The notes beneath the pieces are model-generated. The model was not told the origin of the DNA and did no database searches. It saw only the letters and a program-made list of their open reading frames with translations. A stretch of DNA of 64,000 nucleotides from NCBI GenBank assembly GCA_010279815.1, contig QEOQ01000180.1, positions 849,895-913,894 on the forward strand. Reading direction: 5' to 3'. The position numbers and the translations under genes were made by a program. The stretch is from Brachionus plicatilis (taxonomy: Eukaryota; Rotifera; Eurotatoria; Ploima; Brachionidae). Below are positions 15,001-26,550 of this stretch, in pieces (position 1 is the stretch's first letter; each line of letters opens with the position of its first letter).

Positions 15001-18000
15001 ATTATAAATACTAAAAGTAATTGAAATTTGTTAGGCGATTTTTACTGAAATTTTAAAATATTATAAAAAACGAGAAATTCAGACAAGCTTCTTTTTTTCC
15101 TAATATTTTTTTCAATTCTTAAGATCATTTATTTTATTAGGAACACATCTAGATTTAAACATTATTCGACCTTTGAAAATAAAATCAAGCAAATTGCTCT
15201 TATTAGAAACAAATAAAATATCTATAAAGAAAAAAACATAAAATTTTCCTTTTTAGAGAAAAATTACTTCAAAAAAATAAGAGTCCTTTGTTTTGGTTGT
15301 CCTAACCAGTTATCTTAGCTCACTTGGAAACAAATTTTAAATTCAAAAATAATACTTCAAAATTACATAAGAAATCCAATTCTAAGCATTTTAGCTAAGA
15401 TTAATTCATCGTCTAAACCTATACTCTTTTTGATAAAAACCTTGAAAAACACAAACTAAATGGATTTTGGATTGTTTGACAAGTTGAAAATCCCGAACTT
15501 AATCCAAAAATTTTGCTCACATTGTATTCACCATGAATCATCTTCATTCATTGGCATTATTCACTCAAGAAAAAAAAACATAAGAAATAGTCTCATGGAA
15601 AAAATGTTTCAAATTGAACTTTAAAAAATTTGCGATTACATTTTAAATTAACATTTTAAAATATGCGTTGTTTCGATTTTACTTAGCTAACAGTAAACTC
15701 TAATTTGAAGCATATTAAAATTCAAATTCCAGATAATTGTCTAATAATAATTTGAAGTTTTGAAAAAAAAAACTGTTTCTATGTAAATTTTTTTAAGAGC
15801 TAAACTTTTCAAAATAAAAATAAATAGAGTTATAATTGCTCTTGATTGAAATAAGCCCAACAAATTTAAAAGTTTATGTTGAAATTTTTAATTTAAACCT
15901 TTTTTTATTTTAACTAAATTCTGGACACTAATGATTATTTTGTCAACAAAATCCCCTTTTGCAAACTAATTGCTGACTTTTATGCCTGGCTGAGCAGAGA
16001 GCAGAATAATTCAACTAATCCCTAGTCGACCAAACAAGTACTATCAGGCACCAATAAATGATAAAACAATTTTTTAAAAGTCATCTGTAATTTGTCACAA
16101 TTCCATAAATCCTAAAGCCATATTTTGATAGTCAGAAAGCTTTTGTTAAGATCAGTCTTTACATGTAGCACCCTTGGCTAGTCATTAATGTTTATTACTC
16201 TAATAATTTTTGAAAAAAATTCTAAATAAAATTTTATTGAAGATAAATTATGATCAAATGAACATTTTAGATAAATAAACTAAATGGAATGCCTAGAATC
16301 GTGTGGCACACTTTGTAACCATTCTAATTTTTATTGCATAATTTGAAACTAAATTTAAATTCTTTATTTTTTTATTTTAAATTATGCTTTTTTGTTTGTC
16401 GAAATGAAAATATTTTTACTAAACTTAGCACCTTATTTTTATTGTGAAAAACTCGAGGTTAATTTTTAGCGGCACCCAAAAACAGGACACTTGAATCAGA
16501 AATTATTTTAAATTTTTTTCCAAAGATATGGAATTTATTGCTCAATTAAATTTTGATAACTCCAAGCTTTTTTCACAGAGTAACTACTTAATTTTGTTTG
16601 TTTAAAATAAGCAAACAAAATTCTTTGCCAAATATTTAAAAAAATAAATAAACTCAAATCACAAACCTGATATTGTCTATTTTTCCATCGTGCTTTCCGT
16701 CCCGATCAAGTAGCTCAATGCCACAGAATAGCCCTTCGGCAAAGTGCACCCTTCCTTTGAATCTCACATAGCCAAACTTTTTATCGCCTACGCACACAAA
16801 ATCATTAATCCTAAAATCCATCAAGTCATCGGTGGGAGTTGATGTATCAATAAAATAATTATTGGTCAAATCAAGAACTTCCGGAATAAGAAGAGGCTCG
16901 AGAAAAAAATCCAAATCTTGATCAAATAGCTCAACTATTTCTGCATCTAAATCCATCTTAAAATCACCATCAACAAAATCATCCTTAAAACAAATATTTA
17001 AATCAATTTAATTAATTTTTTTTCAATAGGGTTTTATAAGTACCCGAACCGTTACCTACTAGTGATTAATGGTTAAGTTAAATGTTTTGCATATTTTAAC
17101 TATCCAGCAATTAGTAAAATAAATAAACTTATTCAAACACCTATCTAAATTTTTTAACATCAAATTGTAAACTGTTTATCACATTTTAATTTTTTTTTGG
17201 AATTTTAATCTTATCTTCTACAAAAATCATGCAATAAAAATTGGATCGTTTAATTATTAATTGATCCCAATCACTTAAAAATAAAATTGAGTATTTTTTT
17301 TTTAATCTTACATTATTCTATGAACCATTATTAAAAAAACATATTTTTAATTATTAAATTTTTTTCTCAAATTGTTTAACAGGATAAAATCCAAAAGCAT
17401 TAGTATAAAAATTATAAAATATAGTTAAGAAAGTGAAGCTATCGATTTCTCGATCAGTAGAATTGAAAATCTTAATTATTTCAGAATGATTTTAATTAGC
17501 CGTATCAATATGAAAATAAAAAAAATGGGCAATTCACTCTGTAAGTATTAAGAAGCAGGCTTATCAATTTTGCTAAGATGACCACAAAGGTTTAAACTAC
17601 TCGTTCAATTTAAAGCTTATTTAAACACTGATAAGATCTTGCACAACCATCGCTTATTGTATCTTTATCAAAAATTTTAGATATTCGTTTTAATCTCACA
17701 AATGAAAATTTTTTTTATCAATATTAGTTTGTATATAGTCAAAGTTACTGAAAATTTTATTTTTCATTTTAACCCTAAACCTAAACAAAAATAAAGTTGT
17801 AGTAGTTTTTTTTTTATCATTTAAATTTGAAATTGAAATGATATTTTTAATTTTTGTAGATTTTTTTTCGTCTAAAAAATTCATTAGTACCAAACAAATC
17901 AAATTTTATTTTTGTTTTTTGATATTAAATTTTTGTCTCTTTGTTATACACATGCAAGCATTTAAATAAAGTAAAACATAAATGAACAATTAAGTGATCA

Positions 18001-19810
18001 CATTCGATCAAAAATCACTGTTCTATTCCTAAATTATTCACTTGCTAATTAATATTTCAAAAATATTTTCTATTTAATATTTTTTCCTAATGACTCTGCA
18101 TAGACTCAAGCTAACAAAACAAAATATTTTCTTTTCTAATTGAGTCATTTTAAAATTCGAGTAGCTAAATTAATTTTTTTGAGCTTTATCGATTAAATTT
18201 TATCAACCAAGCCTAAAAATATCATTATTTAGCAAAATAAATAAATCTTATGTAACAATTTTATTTTTTTTATATCGTAATCTATTGCATCAAAGAATAA
18301 GACTAATTGATAGAAAATTCAGCTAGTATAGTTTTGAAAAAAACCAATAGCTCTTGAACTTGTATCCAAAAAGAAATGAAAATCAGTTAACTTTATGAAT
18401 TGGAGAGTGATAATTATTTTTTCCAAAAAAATCCAGAAAAATTCCTTTACTAAAATTAACAAAATTTTTCATCTTCATTTTTCACTTGTTTAAATATTTG
18501 AAAGTGTTTATAATTTTAAATCTAGAGCCTTGGTGCATTTAATAGATTACTTGAAAAAATGAGGAAATTGATAAATTTCTCAATAATTAAATATCTAATT
18601 TTAAATAAGTTTCTGACCTATCTATTTTTGGAATGATTTATTTACAAATAAACTTAAAAGAGAAACAATAAATTGTAATCTAATATTATCTAATAAAGTT
18701 TTTTTTAGCAGTGGCCAATTTCGAGAAGCGATAGTATATTAGAAAATTAATTAAAACTTTGCCTTTAGAGCACGAATCAGCATTTCGAAGATAAATTAAT
18801 TTTTCAGCTTCAATTAATCAAATAAAATTCCAAGAAAAATTTCCGAGAGAAACGCTTACAAATCTCAATCGATCATATACTGCAAATATTTTCGATTCTC
18901 CCTAAGTTAATTAGGTTTTAGAACTTAATTATTCGAATAAAATTTTTATCCTCAGTCTTCGAATAATTAATGACACTAATCATGTTCAATACGTCACTTA
19001 CATATTAATCATATAACAAACTGGAACAATTTTTTTTGCCAATTTTATTTTCCTTATTTTGATTATTTGCCTTGGTTAAAGACTATTTTAGTTAATTTTT
19101 TTTAAAAAATAAAATGATTTTGTAAAAAAATTGTAAAATTTTCTTATGGACTTAAGTGTATTTGAGGAGTTGATGGTTAAAATTTTAAAAAATTGTCAGA
19201 CTGGGCAAGGGGAATCGAATTTTGGCTAGATGATGGAAGAACCGAATAGAAATAAAATTACGGCTTAAGCCAAATTTTAAATATTCAAAAACCTCCCCAA
19301 ATCAAAACACTTGAACAAAATTTATGTAAATTTTAGATTTTAATTAGGGAATTAAGCCTAAAAATACTTAAAATAATGAACTAAAAAGATCATCTAAAAC
19401 AATGCTCAAACTATTCGTGGTTTATTCAAAATTTTATTAATAAACTGTTATTTTTGAACAACAAAAATGGTCAATTACTCAAATAAAATCATTCAATTTT
19501 ATTTATTTTTTGAATAGTCAAAATTTTGTTTTTGTTTTTAAATTTAAAAACAATTCAAAAGTCTAGATTTGCAGTCAAGCCATAGGCAATAGCGGTATTG
19601 AAAAATGCCAATTGAACTTACTTTAAAACAATCGGGTAGTGTCGATTTGCGTGCAAAATATGTGTTATTTTTCCATTTCGTAGGGCTAATATCGAACTTT
19701 AGACTAAGATCGTCATAGCAGTATTCCAGTTCGCAATTGCTGTCAAATGATGCGGTCCGTTCAGTTGACTGCGAGTTATTCGAGGTCTCTATTTTCTCTA
19801 AACAGTCCAT
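1..19810 (-). CDS. Large CAP-Gly microtubule-binding protein (CLIP-like), 3' end truncated
   Basis: Eight exons join in frame: 19622-19810, 16667-16983, 11232-11728, 7909-8481, 5929-6281, 3596-4328, 951-1469 and 1-137 (open to the window edge), giving at least 1106 residues. A CAP-Gly domain lies at about residues 121-187, split by the exon 2/3 intron. It has the glycine-rich FGYVRFKG start, the groove motif GKHDG (159-163; the family has GKNDG) and RYFKCEANHGLF. CAP-Gly domains bind EEY/F tails of tubulin and EB proteins at microtubule plus ends. The N-terminus is acidic; the rest is low-complexity Ser/Thr/Lys/Asn-rich, like the basic Ser-rich flanks of CLIP proteins. The start ATG at 19810 directly follows a TTTAG acceptor. 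Exon 6 also begins with ATG at phase 0, so 1-4328 could instead be a second gene. The CAP-Gly identity is firm; the CLIP assignment is inference. Confidence 0.8.
2733..2795. repeat. Repeat shared with 57988-58055
   Basis: GATACAAGCTTTGTACCACC, then AAATTGAGT and AAAAACTCTGCAAGTCTGCAA match the 58-kb segment with few changes. It is probably one end or the core of a TTTGTACCACC-type element. Confidence 0.6.
9571..9855. mobile_element. 285-bp TA-flanked MITE (TAAACCGC family)
   Basis: The left TAAACCGCAGAACGGGTGATA matches the right reversed TAAACCGCACAAGGGTAATA, then both continue toward CACCATTTT, giving about 32 bp of inverted repeat. TA at each tip suggests the target duplication. The interior is full of TTACGTAATATTAC-like words. 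A decayed second copy lies at 32205. It is inside a CAP-Gly gene intron. Confidence 0.75.
11729..19621. other. Introns of the CAP-Gly gene, 5' half
   Basis: The introns at 11729-16666 and 16984-19621 are long, AT-rich and apparently empty. Short ORFs at 12517-12717, 14024-14239 and 14345-14527 have no recognisable motif, coding-like composition or splice partners, so I do not call them genes. Confidence 0.55.
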
Positions 19811-20981
19811 CTAAATTTTTGTTCAGAATTGTTATCACTTATTTTTAAGAAATCAATAATTCTCAAAAGGCTATTTTGGATTCCAACTCAGCACTAAAAA
19901 CACTAATTTTAAATTTTTTTAAAGTACATGCTTATTAAGTCGTTTGCTTGTCTGAGAGTCAATTTAAACTAATTTTAAAATTTGATTTCGATTTGTTGCT
20001 ACCAATTTATCGGTATTTTTTGGCATAAACTTGAAGAAAAAGCCAATATTTTCTATGAATTATTTAATAAAAATTCATTTACTTTAGTTTTAAAGTTTCA
20101 TATTACCAAATAAGAAGGATATTGTTTTAAAGTTATAGTCAAAAAAAATTGAAATCTTTAAGGTAAAAATTATTGCAAAAATTGAATTCAACACAAGCAC
20201 TTTTAATTTTAAAATCTTGGACTAAAAAAATTGAAAGCTTTATCTTTTGTTTTATTTCAAAATATTAAAAGAAAGAAAAATTAAGTATTAAAAGTTTTAT
20301 CCCTAAAGATTCGTTCGAGATGATAAGACTTTTGTTTATTTATACTTGTGATTGTCCCTTGAGTAAAAAGTAAATTAATTGGAATTATTGTTTATTATCA
20401 TCTTTAAGTGTCCAAATTTAGGAGTTATTATTTAAAATTTCAAAAATTTTAATCTCATGAATAAGATTGTTCAAAAATTAAGAATATATAATTAATTGAA
20501 ATTTTGAATTGAATATTAAAATTTTGTATTTAGAATAATCTGATTATTAGTGACGCCTAAATTCCTCAGATTAATTGTAAATTTGGTTTAAATCTTCAAA
20601 TTATCAATAAACAAAGATTTTATTTATTGTCCCTAATTGATAAATAAGAAATAAGAAAATTTCAAAATGATTACCTTGATTAATAAAAAAAATATTTAAT
20701 AAAAATTTATTAAAAAAATTTATAACACATACTTAAAAAAATAATAAAAATTCATAAGTACAATTGAATATTTTTAATAAGTTCTTACTGGTCTGGGTTG
20801 AATTTTTTTTTGACTTCTTATTTTTATAATTTCTTAAAAAAAATTAATTTATTTACTTTTAGGAAATTATTTTTTATTTATTTTTCATTTAAATAATTAA
20901 GAGTCCAAAACGAAACCTTGAATTTTTATATCAATATCCTTAATTAAGCAATTGAATTTTTAATAAATAAGACTTATTAAG

Positions 20982-21440
20982 CTTAAATGATTTAAGAATT
21001 CTGACAAAGATGTTTTTCATAAATTAACCAAAAAAAAATTGTAAAAATGAAAAAGTTAAAATTTTTAAATTGCTGATTAATTTTTAGTTTCCTGTTTATT
21101 TTACGTAAATTAAGAATTTTAACTTTTAATGATTCATATTGTTATTTTTGTCACAATTTTTGAAATAATTCTTTTTCCTTAAAATTACCTAATTTTATAT
21201 GTTTTAGCTTTAAAATGTATAAAAAATTTCAAAAAAAGCCAAACTAAAAAATTTTTTGCTTTTTAAAATTTCAAAAAAAATTTCATTTTCAATATCAATA
21301 ACATCTTTTTCATTATCTACTTAATGAAAATTCCAACCAAGTTAAATTAATTAATACTTTGAAATATTGCTTAAAAAAGAACAGTGCATGTCATTACTCC
21401 GCTTGTTTGCTCTGTAAATAAGAATTTTAGAAATTAAAAA
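20982..21440. repeat. Dispersed direct repeat, copy 1
   Basis: This resembles 23672-24010 in the same orientation: shared blocks start with TTTAAGAATTCTGACAAAGA and run to about 21235. They resume around 21370-21440 at a block containing TTAAAAAAGAACAG and CTCCGCTT. Copy 1 has roughly 120 bp more between the blocks. It is an unclassified interspersed repeat, not coding. Confidence 0.65.
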
Positions 21441-21972
21441 AACAGAAATCTCGATTAAATAAATTTGACGATTTCTTTGAAAAAAATCGATAAAATAATT
21501 TTTTCAAATATTTGATTTAATTTTAAGAAATAATTTATTTCTCTTAATTCTCTGCTAGATCATGTTTTAATATTACACCAACTTTCAAATTTTCAATAAT
21601 TGAGAATTTCATTAATAGATTATAGTAATTATTTGTCCTTTAAAAATTAAAAATTTATTATTTAATTTATCTTTATAGTGTCTGCATTATATTCTGAATG
21701 GTTTCTTTCTTTAAATAAATACCGAATCTTAAATTCTGTCCCATAATTCCTGTGAGATTATTGATTATTGTGAGATTACTGTGTAGATTATTAATTTTTA
21801 GCTTTCTCTTTTTCAATTAAAATCAAATTAAAATTATATTGAAATCAATTGTTTTTTATATTCAAAATTAAAGAAGAACTTAAAATAATAATTGATACTA
21901 ACATTTCATCAAAATTCTTATTTTTTGAGTAATCTTTGAACAATACTCGAGTTTAATGATGAATCAAATGCT

Positions 21973-22017
21973 GAATTTAAGCTTTGCTTTTCTTTTAATT
22001 AAGTATTTAGATTATCA
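21973..22017 (+). repeat. 45-bp perfect inverted repeat, left arm
   Basis: These 45 bases, starting GAATTTAAGCTTTGC, are the exact reverse complement of 24272-24316, about 2.3 kb away. A 45-base perfect match is notable in a region where the neighbouring direct repeat is diverged. Confidence 0.75.
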
Positions 22018-22852
22018 AAATGATCCAACAGGCTAAATTTAATACCAGTTTTTTGTTAGTTAAATTGACAATTTCAAAATGTTTAACATGGTTTATAAGG
22101 ATGAAAATTAGAGAAAGATAAGAATTTATGATTCATTATATAATTCATTAGCAGCTTATTTATGTAAAAATAAGAAAACTTAAAAATTAAAATCTTGATT
22201 TTTCATTTAAGTTCAATTAAACACAAAATGTTTTAGAGAAAATTTTTCAGAACTTTAATGACTAATGATAAAGGCGCACTCAAAATATTTGTAAAAGGAA
22301 GATATGGTTGAAAAAATTACAAAAATATTTTTTTATTAACTAAAATTATTGATATTTAAAATGTCCTCTCTGGCTACGCCCCTGACTAATGCTATGATTT
22401 AATATTGCCCAGCTAAGATTTTCATCATTGTAACTTAAAGAAAATTTTGTGACTGATAAATCTAATTTGAATTGAAAAAAACTGAATTTTTATCGTAATT
22501 AAATGACATAACATGGTATCATACCTTGTTTAAACAAAACTTCCAGAATCTTTCGATTTCATAAGCTCAGCTCAAAGTCTATTAATCAAGATTATTTCTA
22601 CAGGTTTCTCATTAAATTTCGATTAAGTATCACATTTCTGTTTTATTTTAAAATCCAAAATGCATGGTTAATGTCAAAGTTTTTAAAAATTTTTGTGTGT
22701 AAACTCAATTTTCTTAAAGAATGATTTTGACTGTATTTAAATGTTGGATGTAAATTAAAAAAAATAAAAGTCACAAGAATATCTTCATATTTTTGAAGTT
22801 TTAATTTATTTTTTGAATTAGTTCAAAAAAAAATGCTCCCGACTTGTTTAAG

Positions 22853-23016
22853 TACCGTATTCCCTCGTTCGATTATGCCGCGCCATAAATTAAGCTACAA
22901 GGTTTTGGACCATCCACCAAAGTACATCTCACCCATGCTAAAATATTTTAACTTTGATGTTTTAAGTTGCATGTCTTAGCTTGTAGTGCAGCATAATCGA
23001 ACGAAAGAATACGGTA
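22853..23016. mobile_element. 164-bp MITE with TA-flanked terminal inverted repeats
   Basis: The left end begins TACCGTATTCCCTCGTTCG and the right end, reverse-complemented, begins TACCGTATTCTTTCGTTCG. The match covers about 26 bp with two mismatches. The terminal TA pairs could be the target duplication, as in Tc1/mariner-like non-autonomous elements. There is no ORF. Confidence 0.75.
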
Positions 23017-23671
23017 ATTTTGTACAAATAAATGAATAAATGTTGATGAAAAAATTTATCATGTCTGTCATTTAAAAAGATGAATCTTAGGTTGGGAGAT
23101 TGAAGAAGGAAACAATTTTTATCTGTAGCAGAGCAATTTTTTTTTAAATTTTTTTAATTCCAATTAAAATATGATAACTTAACGAAATTTTAGAATATTT
23201 TAAATTTTAACAAAATTTGTTAATTATTGTTTAAAAAAAATTTTCTATATGAATATTCATTTTAAAAGTTATTAATGTTTTATCTGAACAAAATTTCTTT
23301 GCTTCGAAAAATTGATCCCAACTTCATTCTCCCTCTTAATAAATAATAATCAATAATAATTATCAATGAAAGATTAGATTGATGGTTAGGAAATTGTTGT
23401 CATTGCTTCATGAAAATGATACCGTTTTTCAGTTATTTATTTATTTGAAATTAATTAATCTCCTCCAGGAGAAGTTAAAATAAATAAATCATGACGAATA
23501 AAAAAATGCCCATAAAAATTGAAATTAAAAAAAATATAAAAAAGTATTACAATTATAAGAAAATGAAAAGGAAAAAATGAAGTATTAATTTTACAACTAC
23601 CACTAAAATAATAAAAAAAAAATTTTTAAGCAAATATTCTATTCCAGAAAATTTTAAGGTTGTTTTTTAAA

Positions 23672-24010
23672 TTTAAATGGTTTAAGAATTCTGACAAAGA
23701 TATTTTTCGTAAATTTACCAAAAAAATGTTAAAATGTAAAGTTATTCATATTTTTGACTTGCTAATTAATTTTTAGTTTCCTGTTAATTTTACATGAAAT
23801 TACGAATTTTAACTTTTTATGAGTCATATTGTCATTTTTTTGCGCTATTTGGATTTAATTTTTGAAATAATTCTTTTTCCTTAAAATTACCTAATTTTGT
23901 ATGTTTTTACTTAAAAATGCTATAAAACTTTCTTTAAAAAAGAACAGCTGATATCATTTCTCCGCTTCCTCGGTGAATAAACATTTGACAGCGATTTTAG
24001 ATATTAAAAA
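23672..24010. repeat. Dispersed direct repeat, copy 2
   Basis: This is the partner of 20982-21440. It shares TTTAAGAATTCTGACAAAGA, the stretch around AATTTTTAGTTTCCTGTT, a TTGAAATAATTCTTTTTCC block and a final CTCCGCTT block. Divergence is moderate, so the duplication is not recent. Confidence 0.65.
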
Positions 24011-24271
24011 AAAAATATTGATTGACAAGAAATTTTTCTAGAAAATGTTTTATCAAATTTTTTTAAAATAATTAAAAAAATCTTTCTTATTGTCTAATAA
24101 GAATAACATCCTGATTTTGTTTTTAAGAATATGTCATAAAAAAAAAATTTTAATCAAAAATAAAGATAAAAAAGTTTAAAATAAAATTGTTAAACCTCTT
24201 CCGTTAAATTTTATATTTTTGAAAATTATTCATTAATTAATTATGACTTAGTAATGAAAAATATTTAATAT

Positions 24272-24316
24272 TGATAATCTAAATACTTAATTAAAAGAAA
24301 AGCAAAGCTTAAATTC
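24272..24316 (-). repeat. 45-bp perfect inverted repeat, right arm
   Basis: This is the reverse-complement partner of 21973-22017. The flanks do not obviously continue the match except for a short GCATTTGATTC word about 30 bp further out. Confidence 0.75.
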
Positions 24317-26550
24317 CATTAAAATGTCTTCTGATCAAAAATAACTGCATTTGATTCCAATCAACCAGGGAGTTACTTAAGAGTAGAAAAGACATCTTGT
24401 CGCATTATTCAATAATTTTTGTTAAAGGTATAAATAAAAACAATGCGTTTCATGTAACAATCGCGATAAAACTCGATTGCATTTCACGAAAAATAACAAA
24501 AATAAGAGATGAAAATTAGAAGTTTAATTCTTGTGAAAATTAAACAGTAACTGGTTTTTTAAATTAGTTAAGTTTAGATTTCTGGCATAGATTACTTTAT
24601 TTGAAAAAAGACAATCAAAATTCGAGATAAAAAAAAGGGAAAAAAATGATGAAAAAATTTCTAGATAAATATGCTCATTACCTAAATATTTAATTATCGA
24701 TTTTTAAAAAAATTTGAAATTTGCCTTGTTCATTTTGTCCTTTAAAGAAATCAAAAAGATATTTTAATTTAAAAATATCAACTAATCAAAAACTTATATT
24801 TTTTAAACTTTCTTACATAAAAAACTTATTAAAAATTTTATTTTTTTAAATTAATATTGAATTTTACAAAAGTTCAAAAAAGTTTTGTATTTAAATTGTG
24901 CTCAAGCTTTCTTTTTTTTCCTTAAGCTACTACTTTGGGGTATCCAAAAGTTTTGACGTATGATATATTTATACAGATTGTGTATGGTTTTTTGAAATTA
25001 TCAGTGCAAATTCTTTTTTCTCATATTATTTTAATTAAATGGTTTCTTTTATACGATTATTTATTTTGGAATCATTGGAAGATCCATGGTGAAAAGTGGA
25101 AAGATTTTTTGAAAATCAGAAATATAATTAGCGTCTCGATTATATATTTAAGGAATCTGAGTTTCCTATGAACAGAACAAAAGTCAAAAAAAAAAAAAAG
25201 AGTCTAGATTTTTTACAAAAGTGTAGAGTATCTAGAAAGTAATAAGGGTTGAGCTATTGATATAATGCATCTAATTTATGATGGTTAGCAGGATAGATGG
25301 AGAAGTAAAAAAAAACTTTTTATTTCGACATAAACTTTTAAAAAATAATAAAATTTACACATCCTAAGAATTGATTAGTTTTTGGCCATCAATTTTTTTG
25401 ATAAGTTAAATGTTATCATTTTGAAACAATTATCTCTTTTTAAATAAATAAAAATTTTATGTCATATTATTTTGTACTTTTTTATGATTTTTTCAGCCCC
25501 TTTCAACAAGCAGCTTGTCTAAGTAAATCTGCTAATCGAGAAGGATAACAAAACTGCTGCTAAGCTCAATCATTTTAAGCAAAAATCGATGGTATCATCA
25601 AAATCATCAAGATATCGGGCCCCATTCTGATACAGGTTACTCTTATAAAACATAAAATTATACTTTTTAACCAAGAATTGAAAAATCTTGGATTCTTTTT
25701 AAAAAATTTTTATTGACTGAAAACAGAAAATCGAATTTATAACTTAATAAAGAAATAACAAGTGGTGTAATCAGTAAAAACTTATTTAATTATTAAATGC
25801 TATATAAAATTCAAAACTGCAAAAAGAGGTTAAAAAATTACAAGAGAATTCTTTAAATAATTTTACTTTTAATTTGTTAGAACAGATATTGCTTCTGAAA
25901 GAAATCTTAACTTCATTTCAAAAATTTTTTTAGGTTAAATTTTTGAATAAATACTAAATAATCTAAAATCATATTTAAGGAAATAAAAATAAATATTAGT
26001 CGAAAAATTTTTAATTATCAATTTAATTTTAATTATTTCCCAATTAATCTCATGTTTTTGAAAAAAAAAACTTAAAATTCATCTAGTTATCCTATTTTTG
26101 TTATCAAAAATCTTTTGAATACCATTTAAAAAGTCCCTCTGGGACGCAGATTTTTTTGCTTTCAAATGAATCATCTTTTTTCATTTTATATCGAAATTGT
26201 ACCATGAGCTTTATTTTTTGAAAAACTTGTAAAATTAATATAATAAAATAAAACAATAAGTTAAAAGTGGATAAAATTATTCTCTATTTTTGCTCTACAA
26301 AATAATGAATTTAAGCTTTAGAATAGATTATTGTGAAACATGATAAATTTTAAGCATTGTGGCTTATTTGAGACTTTATCTAAAATTGAAAAAAACTTGT
26401 TAAATTATTTTTATTAAATTTAAAAAAAGGCCAAAAAAAACTAAAATTCAACGAAATTAAGAATTTCAATTCATCAATCAACAGAATCAAAAATCGTTTT
26501 TAATGCGATTTGATTCTATTGCTGATTATTAAAAAGCTTGTCATTCTGAA

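Larger units (their letters stand above)
19811..26550. other. AT-rich intergenic region without a recognisable gene
   Basis: This spacer lies between the CAP-Gly gene and AIFM1. It contains a diverged direct repeat (20982-21440 and 23672-24010), a 45-bp perfect inverted repeat (21973-22017 and 24272-24316) and a 164-bp element with terminal inverted repeats (22853-23016). A short transposon-end-like GC patch lies near 22366-22390. The hydrophobic ORF at 24935-25171 shows no family motif. Confidence 0.55.

Noticed and set aside
24935..25171. 78-codon hydrophobic plus-strand ORF
   Set aside because: It has AT-rich Phe/Ile/Leu/Tyr codons, no motif, and no splice or promoter context.
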